Source: Cohnella luojiensis (GTDB lineage Bacteria; Bacillota; Bacilli; Paenibacillales; Paenibacillaceae). From it: DNA of 64,000 nucleotides. The notes below the pieces were generated by a model. It had not been told where the DNA came from and ran no database searches. It worked only from the letters and a program-made list of their open reading frames with translations. Each line of letters begins with the position of its first letter. The first letter of the stretch is position 1. Positions 1-10,463 of this stretch are shown here, piece by piece. Made by a program: the position numbers and the translations under genes. The stretch is taken from positions 141,469-205,468 of the forward strand of contig NZ_SOMN01000004.1 of assembly GCF_004564235.1 (NCBI RefSeq), read 5' to 3'.

Positions 1-1086
1 TTTCTCGATATCCTTAAGATATGGCAGTTCCTCCGTCTCGCAGAAAGAGATCGCGGTCCCGCTGAGTCCCGCCCTTCCTGTTCGTCCGATCCGGTGAACG
101 TAGGTTTCCGAAATATTGGGGAGATTGAAGTTGATCACGTGGGACAGCTCGTCGATATCGATTCCCCGAGCGGCGATATCGGTAGCCACCATGACGCGAG
201 TCGCTCCGCTCTTGAAATTGTTCAACGCGGCCTGCCGGGCATTCTGCGATTTGTTCCCATGGATGGCCTGAGCGGATATATTCGCCTTGGTTAGTCCGCG
301 CACGACCCGATCCGCGCCGTGCTTGGTCCGGGTAAACACCAAAGCGGAAACGATGGATTTGTCCTGCAGCAGGTGAACCAGCAGGTTCATCTTGTTTTCC
401 TTGTCCACCTTATAAACCGATTGCTCTATCCTATCCACCGTAGAAGACACGGGCGTGATTTCCACTTTTACCGGATTAACCAGCAAAGTTTTAACCAGAT
501 TGGCGATTTCCGCAGGCATGGTAGCCGAGAAAAATAGGGTTTGTCTCTGGGCAGGCATCTTCGAGATGATTTTCTTCACGTCGTTGATAAAGCCCATGTC
601 CAGCATTCTATCGGCCTCGTCAAGCACCAACACCTGAACGTGCCGAAGCTGGATCAGGTTCTGATTCAACAAATCCATGAGTCTGCCGGGAGTGGCGATC
701 ACGATATCCGCGCCGCGATTAAGCGCCCGCTCTTGATCCTTCTGCGAAACGCCGCCAACGATGACCGCGCAGCGCAAGTCGGTGAAACGGCTATATGCCT
801 TAACGTTATCGTCGATCTGAATAGCGAGTTCCCTGGTCGGCGTTAAAATCAATGAACGAATAGGGCGATGCGAACTCGGTTTGCTCGGCTTCTCGCTCAA
901 AAGTTGGATAATAGGCAACGCGAACGCGGCCGTCTTGCCCGTTCCGGTTTGGGCGCAGCCCAATAAGTCCCTGCCTGCCAACACGGCCGGAATCGACTGT
1001 TCTTGTATCGGCGTCGGGGCCGTATAGTTCTCCATGCTCAGAGCTTTAAGAATGGAAGGGACGATTTGCAAGTCGTGAAATGTCAT
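1..1086 (-). CDS. DEAD-box ATP-dependent RNA helicase, C-terminus cut by window edge
   Basis: Frame stays open from ATG at 1086 to the window edge (362 codons, no stop), so the C-terminus is outside. All core helicase motifs are visible: PTPIQ Q-motif near residue 25, Walker A AQTGTGKT 45-52, PTREL 83-87, DEAD 156-159, SAT 188-190, ARGID 306-310 and HRIGRTGR 331-338. This is a complete two-RecA-domain core of the RhlE/CshA type; family members unwind RNA duplexes in ribosome assembly or mRNA decay. Start is supported by AGGAG five bases upstream. A GIY-YIG gene ends 26 bp upstream on the same strand, so they may be co-transcribed. The exact subfamily depends on the missing tail. Confidence 0.95.
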   Translation of the reverse strand, partial: MTFHDLQIVPSILKALSMENYTAPTPIQEQSIPAVLAGRDLLGCAQTGTGKTAAFALPIIQLLSEKPSKPSSHRPIRSLILTPTRELAIQIDDNVKAYSRFTDLRCAVIVGGVSQKDQERALNRGADIVIATPGRLMDLLNQNLIQLRHVQVLVLDEADRMLDMGFINDVKKIISKMPAQRQTLFFSATMPAEIANLVKTLLVNPVKVEITPVSSTVDRIEQSVYKVDKENKMNLLVHLLQDKSIVSALVFTRTKHGADRVVRGLTKANISAQAIHGNKSQNARQAALNNFKSGATRVMVATDIAARGIDIDELSHVINFNLPNISETYVHRIGRTGRAGLSGTAISFCETEELPYLKDIEK

Positions 1087-1112
1087 TGTTTCTCCTGTCT
1101 TATTACGCATAT

Positions 1113-1469
1113 TTACCTGTACAAAACCTTGTCCACGTTGTATTTGGCCTTGAATTCGTTAATGATGTACGTTTCGTAAATCTCTCTATGAACGGGATCC
1201 TCGACGATGCAAACTTCGATTTTAGCCACTTCGTCCCTATGGTTTTTAATATCGGAGACGGTATCCTCGAAATGCTTCTTTATTCTTGGTCTCAGCTTCC
1301 TTGCCTTGCCTACGTATAATAAATCTCCCTTATCGTCGTAAAACATAAAAATTCCGCCCACTTCCCTGGAGATCAGGTGGAATTCGGTAAAGCCGTATAT
1401 GTTGCTTTCTTTGGGATCCGCCTGTTTGTAAATGGTCACGTCGGGCGTTGGAACGGTTATATCGATCAT
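1113..1469 (-). CDS. GIY-YIG domain protein
   Basis: 118 residues. The segment [18 protein letters not shown] around residues 39-56 is a GIY-YIG core (GIF...YVG), followed by the conserved Arg/Lys helix and a Glu ([11 protein letters not shown]) that fits the catalytic Glu position. Single-domain GIY-YIG proteins are small nuclease-fold proteins related to the UvrC N-terminus; the role of this stand-alone form is not known. Start ATG at 1469 has GGAAGTGAG upstream. It precedes the helicase by 26 bp and follows the terminator of the GH4 operon. Confidence 0.8.
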   Translation of the reverse strand: MIDITVPTPDVTIYKQADPKESNIYGFTEFHLISREVGGIFMFYDDKGDLLYVGKARKLRPRIKKHFEDTVSDIKNHRDEVAKIEVCIVEDPVHREIYETYIINEFKAKYNVDKVLYR

Positions 1470-1543
1470 ATTTACTCACTTCCTTTTCGTTTCCGTACTT
1501 GAAAAGTATACCCCACGTTCCTGCCTTCGTATAGCAACTACGC

Positions 1544-1585
1544 AAAAGAGCCGATCCACAAGTTACTAGTGGATCAGCCTCTTTT
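1544..1585 (-). terminator. terminator of the GH4/ABC operon
   Basis: Inverted repeat: arms 1544-1559 and 1569-1585 (AAAAGAGCC GATCCAC against GTGGATC A GCCTCTTTT, one bulge), loop of 9 bases. It lies 20 bp past the stop of the GH4 gene, and the - strand copy ends in a run of T, as a rho-independent terminator should. Confidence 0.8.
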
Positions 1586-1604
1586 TACTTAAATAGCCCC
1601 GAGA

Positions 1605-2903
1605 TTACTTGAAGGCTGTCAGCCAGCTCGCGTTTACTTCGAACATCTCGTCGACGAGCGCTTTGATTTTATCGATCGGCAGCTCCGCGGACGTATGCGG
1701 ATCGAGCAGCGCGGCGTAATAGACCGGTTCACGCTTGCCGGTCAAAGCCGCTTCCACCGCGAGCAGCTGCATATTGATATTCGTCCGGTTGAGCGCGGCA
1801 AGCTGCTGGGGGAGCGCGCCGTAACGGGTCGGAGTGATGCCGTCCGCGTCGACGAGGCAGGATACCTCGACGCAAGCCTCCTCCGGCAAGTTCGAGATCA
1901 ATCCGCCCGTGTTCAGCACGTTGCCGGCGATCTTATACGGTACGTTCGTTTCCATCGCCTCCATAATATACGAAGCGTATTCGTGGGTCCGCGTATGGGT
2001 CAGATTGGAATCGTTGACCAAACCATCCATGACCTTATCCCAATAGTCCTTATTGCTGGTTCCCCATCCTTTGTAATTCTCGGTAGGAATATTGTACTTC
2101 TCCAGCAGCTCGGGATACGCGTTCTTGATGAAGTACGGCACGTACTCGGCTCCGTGCATGCTCGACTCGGTCACGTAGTACCCGAACGTATTCATGATTT
2201 CGTAGCGGACCATGTCGTCGTGCGGGCCTGGGCGAGCGGCCGCGCGGCGCTTGATTTCCGGGTAGAGGTCGACTCCGTCTCGGTTAATATCCAGCAGCCA
2301 AGCTTGGTGGTTGATGCCGGCTATTTTCCAACGAACGTCCTCCGCGTTCATACCGAGTCCTTCGAGCAGCTCCTTCGCGCACACCTGAACGCTATGGCAG
2401 AGACCGACGGTTTTGACGCCGGTGCCTCTCAGCATCGCGCCCGTCAGTATCGCCATCGGATTCGTGTAGTTCAAGAACCAGGCATCCGGGCACAACTCTT
2501 CGATATCTTTAGCGAAGTCGAACATCGCCCCGACCGTTCTCAGTCCACGGAACAATCCGCCCACTCCGAGAGTATCGGCATACGTTTGCTTCAAGCCGTA
2601 TTTTCGCGGATTTTCGTGATCGCCGCGAATCCAAGGCTCATACGCTCCGGCGGTAATCGCGTTGACGACGTAGGTCGCTCCCTTGAGCGCTTCCCTCCGG
2701 TCGGCGTAAGACGTGACGGTCGCTTTACCGCCGTTATTGCGATTGAGGGTTTGCAGCATTTTTTCCGATTCCTTCAGCCTCGCCAGATCGATGTCGTGAA
2801 GGGCGATATGAGCCTCGGCAAGCGCGGGCGTCATCATGCAGTCTCCGAGCACGTTTTTGGCGAAAATCGTGCTTCCCGCTCCGATGAATGCGATTTTTAG
2901 CAT
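1605..2903 (-). CDS. melA: GH4 family glycosidase, probable alpha-galactosidase/alpha-glucosidase
   Basis: 432 residues, the usual GH4 length. N-terminal Rossmann motif IGAGSTIF (residues 7-14) for the NAD cofactor; YTNPM 146-150; CHSVQ with Cys169 and His170; AGINHQAW with His199. GH4 enzymes use NAD and a divalent metal held by the Cys and His to cleave glycosides by a redox-elimination mechanism in the cytoplasm. The C-HS motif fits the alpha-galactosidase/alpha-glucosidase branch better than the 6-phospho branch, which agrees with an ABC importer rather than a PTS next door. Last gene of a - strand locus with permeases and a binding protein. Exact sugar is inference. Confidence 0.88.
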   Translation of the reverse strand: MLKIAFIGAGSTIFAKNVLGDCMMTPALAEAHIALHDIDLARLKESEKMLQTLNRNNGGKATVTSYADRREALKGATYVVNAITAGAYEPWIRGDHENPRKYGLKQTYADTLGVGGLFRGLRTVGAMFDFAKDIEELCPDAWFLNYTNPMAILTGAMLRGTGVKTVGLCHSVQVCAKELLEGLGMNAEDVRWKIAGINHQAWLLDINRDGVDLYPEIKRRAAARPGPHDDMVRYEIMNTFGYYVTESSMHGAEYVPYFIKNAYPELLEKYNIPTENYKGWGTSNKDYWDKVMDGLVNDSNLTHTRTHEYASYIMEAMETNVPYKIAGNVLNTGGLISNLPEEACVEVSCLVDADGITPTRYGALPQQLAALNRTNINMQLLAVEAALTGKREPVYYAALLDPHTSAELPIDKIKALVDEMFEVNASWLTAFK

Positions 2904-2964
2904 CGTTTCTCTCTACTCCTTTATAGTCCGTATGAATAATGGCTCTAGCTTGACGGCCTAGCCT

Positions 2965-3855
2965 TTAGCCTTTGACGCTTCCCATAACGATACCCTCGGC
3001 AAAATACTTCTGAAGGAACGGGTACACGAGCAGCACGGGAACCATAGCCACGAATACTTGCGCCGCCTTCGAGGTGCGATCGGATATTTCCGACCACCTG
3101 GCCAATTCGGCCGCGGATATAAGCGACATATCTCGGTTGACGATTACGGTCTGCAGATAGCTTTGCAACGGATAATTATCCGGGCTGTTCATTAGAATAA
3201 GCCCCTCGAACCACGAATTCCAATGGGTTACGATGCAGAATAAAGTCAACGTCGCGATGGCCGGTGCGGAAAGAGGCACGGCGATTTTCCAGAGCGCTTG
3301 CCAGCGGCCGGCACCGTCCATTAGCGCCGCTTCCTCAATTTCTTCCGGTATCGTTTTGAAAAAGTTCAATAGCAGGATGACGTTGAATACGGGCACGGCT
3401 CCCGGAAGGATCAACGCCCAGAACGAGTCGATGATTCCCGTAGATTTAATGGTCATATACCAAGGAATAAGTCCGCCGCTAAATAAAATCGTGACGACGA
3501 AATACCATGCGTAAGCGTTGCGAAAGCGAAAATCCTTCCGTTCCCGCGACAGCGGGTAAGCAACGAGAATGGTAAGAAGCATATTGACAGGCACGCCGAC
3601 TGCGACCCTCTCCAAGGAGATGAGGAACGCATTGGCGAACTCCGGCTTGCCGAGCACGAATTCGTACGATTTCAGGTTAAAGCCGATCGGCCACAGCTTG
3701 ACCTCTCCCGCGCCGACGGCCGAGCTCGCGCTGAAGGAGATCGCGAGAACGTTGACGAGCGGAAACAAACAAGCTGCGGCAATGGCCGCCAAAAACAAAT
3801 AATTCATCACGACGAACGCGCGTCTGCCCATGGAAGCTCGTTTAATCATTGTCAT
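2965..3855 (-). CDS. ABC sugar permease, LplC/YtcP type
   Basis: 296 residues with about six hydrophobic segments. The MetI-like EAA loop is visible (EEAALMDGAGRWQALWKIAVPLSAP, about residues 180-205), which contacts the ATPase. The C-terminus ending PFLQKYFAEGIVMGSVKG is typical of the second permease of LplABC-like importers. Its start is 11 bp after the stop of the first permease. No ATPase gene lies in the locus; in this class an MsmK-like shared ATPase encoded elsewhere usually energises the transporter. Confidence 0.92.
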   Translation of the reverse strand: MTMIKRASMGRRAFVVMNYLFLAAIAAACLFPLVNVLAISFSASSAVGAGEVKLWPIGFNLKSYEFVLGKPEFANAFLISLERVAVGVPVNMLLTILVAYPLSRERKDFRFRNAYAWYFVVTILFSGGLIPWYMTIKSTGIIDSFWALILPGAVPVFNVILLLNFFKTIPEEIEEAALMDGAGRWQALWKIAVPLSAPAIATLTLFCIVTHWNSWFEGLILMNSPDNYPLQSYLQTVIVNRDMSLISAAELARWSEISDRTSKAAQVFVAMVPVLLVYPFLQKYFAEGIVMGSVKG

Positions 3856-3866
3856 CCCACATTTCG

Positions 3867-4763
3867 TTAGAAAATCCGGTAGTTCGTCAGCCTGTAAGCC
3901 AGCAGATAAGAAGTACCGACCATGACGAAGGAAACGACCGATTTGAACAATCCGACCGCCGTAGCGACGCCGTAATTGGCATTCTCCACCCCGATCCGAT
4001 AGACGAGCGTATCGATGATGTCTCCCGTCCGATAGACTTGGGCGCTATAAAGGTTGAATACCTGCTCGAATCCCGCATTCAGCACGTTGCCGAGGCTTAA
4101 GATCGACATAAGCATGATCATAGGCAGCAGGCTCGGCAGCGTGACGTTCCATGTTTGCCGGATTCTGCCCGCCCCGTCGATCGCCGCGGCCTCGTACAAT
4201 GCCGGATTGATTCCGGCCAGCGCGGCAAGGTAAACGATCGTGCCGTATCCGAACTCCTTCCAAACGTCGGAGATGACGAGCGTGAAAGGGAACCAATCCG
4301 GATCTCCCAGAAAATAGACCGAAGGGATGCCCAAAGAGCCGAGCGCCGCATTGACGATACCCGTCGAAGGCGACAAAATATCGATCAGAATTCCGCTGAG
4401 TATAACCCAGGACAAAAAGTGCGGAAAATAAATAATCGTCTGCACGCTACGCTTGAACAACCGGTTGCGGGCTTCGTTCAGCATAAGCGCGAAGGTAACC
4501 GGCACGACGATGCCCATGGCCATCTTCATCCCCGCGATAAAGACGGTGTTCCATAGGACGCCGGCAATGCCGGGCAGATGGAGCATGTACTCGAAGTTCT
4601 TCCAACTGACCCAAGGGGACAGGAACATCCCCTTGGTCGGCGAAAGCTTCTCGAAAGCCATCATGATGCCCGCCATCGGAAAGTAGCTATAGACGAGCAC
4701 CAGCAGAAAGCCCGGTAAAATCATCAAGTGGAAAGGCAGCTCCCGGATTGTCCTGCGCCTCAT
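3867..4763 (-). CDS. ABC sugar permease, LplB type
   Basis: 298 residues, six predicted membrane segments starting with LPGFLLVLVYSYFPMAGIMMAFEK, a typical LplB N-terminus. EAA loop near residues 192-212 (YEAAAIDGAGRIRQTWNVTLP). It partners with the downstream permease and the upstream lipoprotein binding protein to import an oligosaccharide. The start lies 39 bp after the binding-protein stop. The substrate cannot be read from this protein; the GH4 enzyme downstream suggests an alpha-galactoside or similar. Confidence 0.92.
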   Translation of the reverse strand: MRRRTIRELPFHLMILPGFLLVLVYSYFPMAGIMMAFEKLSPTKGMFLSPWVSWKNFEYMLHLPGIAGVLWNTVFIAGMKMAMGIVVPVTFALMLNEARNRLFKRSVQTIIYFPHFLSWVILSGILIDILSPSTGIVNAALGSLGIPSVYFLGDPDWFPFTLVISDVWKEFGYGTIVYLAALAGINPALYEAAAIDGAGRIRQTWNVTLPSLLPMIMLMSILSLGNVLNAGFEQVFNLYSAQVYRTGDIIDTLVYRIGVENANYGVATAVGLFKSVVSFVMVGTSYLLAYRLTNYRIF

Positions 4764-4802
4764 GTCAACACCGCCTTTTCCTTGCCGGCAAGAGGATATC
4801 CC

Positions 4803-6491
4803 TTATTGGGTCGCCTGCCATTCATTCACTTCGTCGGTAATCGTTTGGCCGCCCAAATCGCTCCACTGCGTAACGAACTTATCGAATTCGTCGATGGAGC
4901 CGTTCATGATGATGCGAGTGAACGTTTCGAGCTGCAGCTTCTGCAACGTCGCTTTGTTGTCCGTCATTCCTTGCGTCGGAGCTCCGAAGTAAGCGTCGTC
5001 GACGAGATTGCCATTAGAGGAATACCCTTGGAGAACCGATAGCGAGCCTTCGGGTCCGTACATTCTTTCGTTGCCCCACATTTTGACGTCTCCGCCGCGA
5101 TAGGCAACGATGTTATCGTAGTACAGCTTCTCTTCCGCGTTCAGCGGAGACGGATCGTTCGACTCAAGCGCTTTGACGACGTTCAGATGGGCATCGAGAT
5201 TTTTGCGCGGCGCTTCCCCGTAGAGAAGGGCGAAACTGAACGTCGCGACTCCGTTCTTATCGACGTTGTAGACGTCCGGTTGAGCCGTTGCGCCCCAAAG
5301 CTTCTCCAAGTCGAAGTTAAGCAGCTTGATCGCGGCTTCCGGATTCTCCGCCCCTTTCTTGACGACGTAATAAGTGCTGATGGCGAACGGAACTTGCGCT
5401 TTGGCAGGCTCCGCGTCGGCCGTAGGCAACGGAAGAGGTTTCCACTCCATTTTCGGATCGGCGTTCTTGCCGTCCTGCTGCCAGCCAACGTTCCAGAAGT
5501 AACCGTAATACATGCCTAACTTGCCGGCGTTCGCGGATTCGCTAACCTTGGAGGCGTCTTTCGTGCCGAATTCCTTGTCCAGCAATCCGTCTTTGTACAT
5601 CTCCTGCAGCTTCTGCAGCGCCGTCTTCGTTTCCGGCAGGACGCTTCCGTTTACGAGCTTGCCCGATGCGTCCTTCACCCATGTGTTTGGATAAGCGTGA
5701 TATCCGTTAAAGAAACCGTCCATGGCGGCATAGAAGCCGAAAATATCTTTGTTGATGCCCAGGCCGTAAGTGTCCGGTTTGCCGTTTCCGTCAGGATCTC
5801 CGGTAACGAACGACTTCGCCGTGTTCACGACGTCGTCCATCGTCTTCGGCTCGGGCAAACCCAGCTTCTCGAGCCAATCCGTCCGCACCCACAGCACGTG
5901 AGTCTGCCCGATTCCGGAGCTCATGTTCGGCAGGGCGTAAAGCTTACCGTCGAACGTGGCCGACTTGATCGCGTTGCCCCCGTCCTCGCCCATGATTTTC
6001 TTGGTGAGTTCCGAGCCGTATTGCTCGTACAGCGAAGTCAAATCTTCCAATTGGTCGTCTTCGACCAACCTCTTCAGCTGCGCGGCGTTAACCGGCGTTA
6101 TATCCGGCAAGTCGTTCGAGGCAATAGAGATGTTCAGCTTCTGGTCGTATTGCGCGGCGGGAGTCGTCCAATCGTATTTTACCTTGATGCCGAGCTCGCT
6201 CTCATAAGCGCGGGACCAGACGTTATTGTCGATCGCTTCTCCCTCGTTGAATTTCATTCCTTCCGTGATCGAGCGGACAGCCGTGACTTCGATCGGAGGC
6301 GAATAGGCGCCAAGCGGATCCGCGGGTGCGGAAGCCGATGCGCTGGGACTGCCGCTAGCCGGAGCGGATCCGGACGCGGTGCTCGAGGCGTTGTTCTCTT
6401 CGTTTCCGCCGGAGCAAGCCGCAAGCGTCATAACAAGAACGGATGACAGCAGCAAAGCGATTCCTTTTTGGGCTTTCATATTGTCGGACAT
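4803..6491 (-). CDS. extracellular sugar-binding lipoprotein, LplA type
   Basis: 562 residues, long as in the LplA/YtcQ binding proteins. Signal peptide with lipobox LAAC (Cys at about residue 26), then a Ser/Ala/Pro-rich linker typical of Paenibacillus lipoproteins, then a two-lobed binding domain. The protein is anchored outside the membrane and delivers sugar to the two permeases downstream. Two starts are possible: ATG 6491, directly abutting AAGGGG, or ATG 6479 (codon 5), with 12 bases between; the second places the SD at a more workable distance. The 526-bp gap to the response regulator upstream carries a 51-bp repeat array. Confidence 0.9.
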   Translation of the reverse strand: MSDNMKAQKGIALLLSSVLVMTLAACSGGNEENNASSTASGSAPASGSPSASASAPADPLGAYSPPIEVTAVRSITEGMKFNEGEAIDNNVWSRAYESELGIKVKYDWTTPAAQYDQKLNISIASNDLPDITPVNAAQLKRLVEDDQLEDLTSLYEQYGSELTKKIMGEDGGNAIKSATFDGKLYALPNMSSGIGQTHVLWVRTDWLEKLGLPEPKTMDDVVNTAKSFVTGDPDGNGKPDTYGLGINKDIFGFYAAMDGFFNGYHAYPNTWVKDASGKLVNGSVLPETKTALQKLQEMYKDGLLDKEFGTKDASKVSESANAGKLGMYYGYFWNVGWQQDGKNADPKMEWKPLPLPTADAEPAKAQVPFAISTYYVVKKGAENPEAAIKLLNFDLEKLWGATAQPDVYNVDKNGVATFSFALLYGEAPRKNLDAHLNVVKALESNDPSPLNAEEKLYYDNIVAYRGGDVKMWGNERMYGPEGSLSVLQGYSSNGNLVDDAYFGAPTQGMTDNKATLQKLQLETFTRIIMNGSIDEFDKFVTQWSDLGGQTITDEVNEWQATQ

Positions 6492-6654
6492 CCCCTTATC
6501 CTAAGTGTCACTTCACTTGCAAGTTCAGTATAGCAAGCGATTGCACGACTCCGTGAGCGGTTGGTTTCCCGGATTGCTGCCGCTATTATTCGAGGAAAAC
6601 CACTCGTTCGCAATCATCGTCCCCCCGATTGAAGAAAATAACCCCACCTGTTCG

Positions 6655-6858
6655 CCTCCGACCAACCAAATACCCGCGCCAGAAACGGCTATTTCGCAGA
6701 AAGTGCCTCCGACCAACCAAATACCCGTGCCAGAAACGGCTATTTCGCAGAATGTGCCTCCGACCAACCAAATACCCGCGCCAGAAACGGCTATTTCGCA
6801 GAAAGTGCCTCCGACCAACCAAATACCCGCGCCAGAAACGGCTATTTCGCAGAAAGCG
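6655..6858. repeat. 51-bp tandem repeat array A, four copies
   Basis: Four consecutive units of exactly 51 bp; the unit start CCTCCG recurs at 6655, 6706, 6757 and 6808. Copies differ by only a few bases (for example CGCGCC/CGTGCC and AAAGTG/AATGTG). Because 51 is a multiple of three, the array keeps frames open on both strands and encodes an apparent 17-residue repeat peptide, which I do not regard as a gene. It lies between the YesN regulator and the binding protein. Nothing else is recognisable in 6492-7017. Confidence 0.95.
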
Positions 6859-7017
6859 TCACCTGCAAGCAGGATAAACTTCTTACGGGCTATAATAGCG
6901 GAACCACGTTCCGCTGATATAGCCGTCGCTTTTACCGCCCCTTCTCCGCCTGCCGAACAACCAAAAAAGGAAGCGGAGCGGCAAATGCCGCCATTCGCTT
7001 CCGGTTATGAGGAGCCT

Positions 7018-8043
7018 TCAGTTCCGTTCCATATGCCGCTGCCTGTATTCGCTTGGCAGAAAGCCCGTTTGCTCCTTGAATAGCTTGCTGAAATGGCGCT
7101 GGTCAGAGAACCCGCACCTTTCGGCGATCCAATAGACGGGGTGGTTCGTCGATTCCAGCAGATCGCGCGCCGCGTATACGCTGGTTGCCTGCAGGAAATG
7201 ACTGAACGTCATTCGGGTGATGTCGCGGAAGCTCGTGCTGAAGTAGCTTTTGCTTAAATTCACCGATCGGCTTATTTCCTCTTGCTTAACTTGCGTCCCC
7301 GGTTGCTCCGCAATCCTGTCGACCGCCTTGAGGATCGAACGGATAACGTCCTCTGAATAAGCCGATTTCCGCAACCAAGCTCCCACTTCCGAACGGATCT
7401 CGTTCAACCATCGTTCCGATGCTCCCGCGGATGCCGGGGACGAGGCGATCGCCTCCCAGTCGAATGCCGGGAAGCTCCGCCGCCATCGCTCCATCGCCTC
7501 ATTCATCACGGCAACGATATCGTTTGCGGCTCCTCCCGCGGAAAGCGCACCGACTAACGCATCGAACATCTCGTCGTCCACGATCCATTGCACGCCTGCC
7601 GTCGCATCGGCGAGCCGGTGCAGATCGGGCGCTCCCGCAACGGAGACAGCCTTTGCGTCCTTCTTCCGGTTAACCGCCTTCACGATTCGTTCCAGCGTCT
7701 TGTCGAGATCGAGCTCCTCCAGCTGCGTCTTGACGATATAATCTATCGCTCCGAGCCGCAGTGCTTCTTGGATGAACTCGAAATCCTGATGGCAGGTCAG
7801 TATGACGACGTTAAGCGACGGATCGAGCTCTTGGGCTTGCTTGGTCAGCTCGATACCGGACATGCCCGGCATCGTGATATCGGTCATCAGAAGCTGGACG
7901 GGTTGACGGCGAAGGAATTCCATCGCTTTCTCTCCGGTTGCCGTCTCCCCGGCGATCTCTATCCCGTATTTCTCCCAAGGGAACAAGAGCCTTAGCCCTT
8001 TGCGCACCAAGCTTTCATCATCCACGATCAGAGCCTGTATCAA
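7018..8043 (-). CDS. response regulator, YesN type, AraC output domain
   Basis: 341 residues. Receiver domain at 1-120 with acidic pair DDE at 8-10, phospho-acceptor Asp55 (TDITMPG) and the conserved Lys near 105 (IVKTQ). AraC-type double HTH in the last 100 residues. The middle region is much shorter than in the other two regulators of this window (521 and 532 residues). It overlaps the histidine kinase by 26 bp, so the two are translationally coupled. Likely activates the GH4/ABC genes directly downstream in response to the sugar sensed by the kinase (inference from synteny). Confidence 0.92.
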   Translation of the reverse strand: MIQALIVDDESLVRKGLRLLFPWEKYGIEIAGETATGEKAMEFLRRQPVQLLMTDITMPGMSGIELTKQAQELDPSLNVVILTCHQDFEFIQEALRLGAIDYIVKTQLEELDLDKTLERIVKAVNRKKDAKAVSVAGAPDLHRLADATAGVQWIVDDEMFDALVGALSAGGAANDIVAVMNEAMERWRRSFPAFDWEAIASSPASAGASERWLNEIRSEVGAWLRKSAYSEDVIRSILKAVDRIAEQPGTQVKQEEISRSVNLSKSYFSTSFRDITRMTFSHFLQATSVYAARDLLESTNHPVYWIAERCGFSDQRHFSKLFKEQTGFLPSEYRQRHMERN

Positions 8044-9778
8044 GCGCCTCCGCTCCTTCCAAAGTATCGGGAAGCTTAATCGATATCGTCGTTCCTAGTC
8101 CGATGCCGCTCTCGACTTTTAACTCCGACTTTGAACCGTAATAAACAGTCAGCATCTTTTTCACGTAACGAAGTCCGATTCCAAGTCCCGATTTCCGCAG
8201 TTGCTCGTCTTCATCCTCGAACAACTCTTTCTGCTTGTCCTCCGGCATTCCCCTGCCGTTATCCCGGACGCGCAGCAGGATGAAGTTCTTTTCCTTCGTG
8301 ATGCTCACCTCGATCGCACCACCTTCGTCCTCTTCGAACCCGTGGTATAACGCATTTTCCACTAAAGGCTGCAGAATGAAACGAGGAATAAGGACGTCTA
8401 ACGACTCCGTTTCCACGTCCAGGACAACGTTAAACGAATGGTCGTAGCGAATGTTCTGGAGATCGATATAGTCACGAACCGCATCGACTTCCTCGCGAAC
8501 GGTAACGATAATATTCTTCTTGCCGAGATTATAATGCAGAACACGGGTAAAAATCGACACCAGCTTCGCGATGTTCTCCTGTCCCTGAATGCGCGCCAGC
8601 CATTGGATCGTGTTCAGAGTGTTGTGAAGAAAATGCGGATTGATCTGCACCAGCAGTTTTTCCACTTCCAATTCCCCTCTGCGTTTCTCCTTGTCTTCCA
8701 CGTCCGTGATCAACTCGGAGATGCGGTGGCTCATTTGGCCGAAGTTGTCCAATATCCTGTCGAACTCCGTAAGTCCGGTAGCCGGGACGCCCGATGACGG
8801 CTGCTGGTTGCTGAATCTCCTGATTTCCCGGTTGATGATCCGTATCGGACGGTAAACCATCCGCCATATGAGCCAAGCAAAGCCTATTCCGAGCGCCAAC
8901 GATAAAGAAGCGAGAAGCATAAACTGCGCAAACCATTTGTTCATTTCTCGATCATAATCGGCGGTCGGGATCAATTGGTACAGCGTCCAGCCATGAGCGC
9001 CTTCCGCTCGGAACGTCTGGTAACTCCCCTTCGGCACGGTGAAACGTTCTCCGGTCCGAGCTTCATTTTCGAGATTGCTGTAAGCCACTTGTCCGTCCGG
9101 GCCCGTCAGTACGTGATAGACGGAATGACCCGCGCCCAAACGCGATTTCCCCCCGGGCGCGAACATGGTTTCCAGGCCGACGGCCTTCGTCTCGATGTAA
9201 GCGTATAGAGGCGTTCCTTTTCCGTACTCCAGCTTGCGAAGAAGCGCGAACACGGGCTCGTTTTTGTTCCCGTTCAGCGAAGAATAGGGACCGTAATATA
9301 CGAAAGCCTTTTGCTTGTAAAAAATATCCAAAGAATCGGGCTTGAATTCGAGCTTAGCGTCGGTATTCGGGAATAGCAACGACTCCTCGCGCCCAAGCGC
9401 ATAGTAGAGCATAACCCCGAGATTCGGATTCGAGAAATTGACGTTCGCCATCGATTGGGAAATGTTCCGATACAGTATCGAACGCTCGTAAGGAGTACCG
9501 CTCGTAATGAATTGGACGACGTCGCGACCGATGCCCCCTTCGACGTCCAGAAGCTGCGATACTCTGGCCAGCTCGTCCAGCTTGCGATCCAACTCGTCTC
9601 TTTCCAGAAGCGTCCTGTCCATCCAATCTTTCTGTATTTTCTCGGTTTGCACGATGTATATCCAGCGGTAGGAAATGTACCCGGTCAGAAGGAGAGGAAT
9701 CACGGTGGCGACGGTTAAGATTAACGCAAGCCTGCTTTTCAGCGATTGCGGGGAAAACAAACGATAAAGCGTTCTCAT
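8018..9778 (-). CDS. sensor histidine kinase, YesM type
   Basis: 586 residues. N-terminal membrane helix (about 16-38), extracellular sensor region to about 280, second helix (about 284-306), HAMP-like linker, then a His_kinase domain with phospho-acceptor His382 in [10 protein letters not shown], followed by a HATPase_c domain with N box ([10 protein letters not shown]) and G box (VRDNGRGMP). YesM kinases sense extracellular sugars, often through the binding protein, and phosphorylate a YesN partner. Here the partner overlaps the 3' end. First gene of the - strand locus; the upstream region carries 51-bp array B. Confidence 0.93.
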   Translation of the reverse strand: MRTLYRLFSPQSLKSRLALILTVATVIPLLLTGYISYRWIYIVQTEKIQKDWMDRTLLERDELDRKLDELARVSQLLDVEGGIGRDVVQFITSGTPYERSILYRNISQSMANVNFSNPNLGVMLYYALGREESLLFPNTDAKLEFKPDSLDIFYKQKAFVYYGPYSSLNGNKNEPVFALLRKLEYGKGTPLYAYIETKAVGLETMFAPGGKSRLGAGHSVYHVLTGPDGQVAYSNLENEARTGERFTVPKGSYQTFRAEGAHGWTLYQLIPTADYDREMNKWFAQFMLLASLSLALGIGFAWLIWRMVYRPIRIINREIRRFSNQQPSSGVPATGLTEFDRILDNFGQMSHRISELITDVEDKEKRRGELEVEKLLVQINPHFLHNTLNTIQWLARIQGQENIAKLVSIFTRVLHYNLGKKNIIVTVREEVDAVRDYIDLQNIRYDHSFNVVLDVETESLDVLIPRFILQPLVENALYHGFEEDEGGAIEVSITKEKNFILLRVRDNGRGMPEDKQKELFEDEDEQLRKSGLGIGLRYVKKMLTVYYGSKSELKVESGIGLGTTISIKLPDTLEGAEALDTGSDRG

Positions 9779-10063
9779 GATGCCGATGCCTCCTGCGAAC
9801 GGAATGACGGTCAGGACGTTCTCCCTATTAGCCTAGGGATTAATCCGGCAAAAGGCAATCGGAATTTCTCTTGTCCTCCGTCTTAAACGGCTTCCTGGTA
9901 GGATATGAGCCAGTGCGGCTCAAGTTTAGCGCTTCCGTGAGTAGCAGCAAAGTCAATCCTTGTCCGTACAGGGTCGGAAAGATCGGAACGTAATTGTCGC
10001 CGCGACACTCGATCATCTTCTTGAAAAAATAATGCTTCCAGATGAAAGGTATTAATAGAAAAA
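9779..10063. other. intergenic stretch, no gene supported
   Basis: A 75-residue - strand frame (9840-10067) exists but has no ribosome site, no family resemblance and runs into the repeat array. I see only the presumed promoter region of the YesM gene here. Confidence 0.5.
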
Positions 10064-10350
10064 TCAAATTAATCCGCTCACAGCGGCTTAGAGTGACAGA
10101 TTTCCGCTAATTCGATCATTTAGTCCGCTCACAGCGGCTTAGAGTGACTCATTTTCGCGATTCCGGCCATTTTGTCCGCTCGCAGCGGCTTAGAGTGCCT
10201 CATTTTCGCGATTCCGACCATTTAGTCCGCTCGCAGCGGCTTAGAGTGACTCATTTTCGCGATTCCGGTCATTTAGTCTGCTCGCAGCGGTTTAGAGTGA
10301 TTGAGTTTCGAGATTCCGGCCATTTAGTCCGCTGATAGCGGCTTAGGAAA
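10064..10350. repeat. 51-bp tandem repeat array B, six copies
   Basis: The marker TCCGCT (or TCTGCT) recurs at 10073, 10124, 10175, 10226, 10277 and 10328, spacing exactly 51 bp each time. The unit holds a core CATTTAGTCCGCT-CGC-AGCGG followed by CTTAGAG; CCGCT and AGCGG form a short hairpin. The remaining about 23 bases (around TTTTCGCGATTCCGG) are more variable. The same core appears in array C at 30.5 kb. Outer copies are the most diverged. Confidence 0.95.
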
Positions 10351-10420
10351 CCAGTTATTTCATTCGCATGTTTAAGCGGACGTACGGTTCAACGCCCAAG
10401 CAATATCTGAAGAAATAGCG

Positions 10421-10459
10421 AAGGAGCCGGCTGCAGTCCGACACTGTCGCCGGCTCCTT
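10421..10459 (-). terminator. terminator after PhyH gene 1
   Basis: Perfect 11-bp stem: AAGGAGCCGGC at 10421-10431 and GCCGGCTCCTT at 10449-10459, loop of 17 bases, directly after the stop at 10464. The T tract on the - strand is weak and interrupted. Confidence 0.65.
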
Positions 10460-10463
10460 TGCC

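Noticed and set aside
1695..2900. 401-residue ORF antisense to the GH4 gene
   Set aside because: Arg/His/Val-rich composition typical of an antisense shadow; the GH4 frame has all family motifs.
6505..7083. 192-residue ORF across array A
   Set aside because: It exists only because the 51-bp unit is a multiple of three; the reverse strand is open too, and there is no fitting ribosome site or domain.
9840..10067. 75-residue - strand ORF upstream of the YesM gene
   Set aside because: No ribosome site, no family resemblance, overlaps the first repeat of array B.
10144..10335. 63-residue repeat ORF in array B
   Set aside because: Same effect of a 51-bp period; the outer copies interrupt it and there is no start signal.
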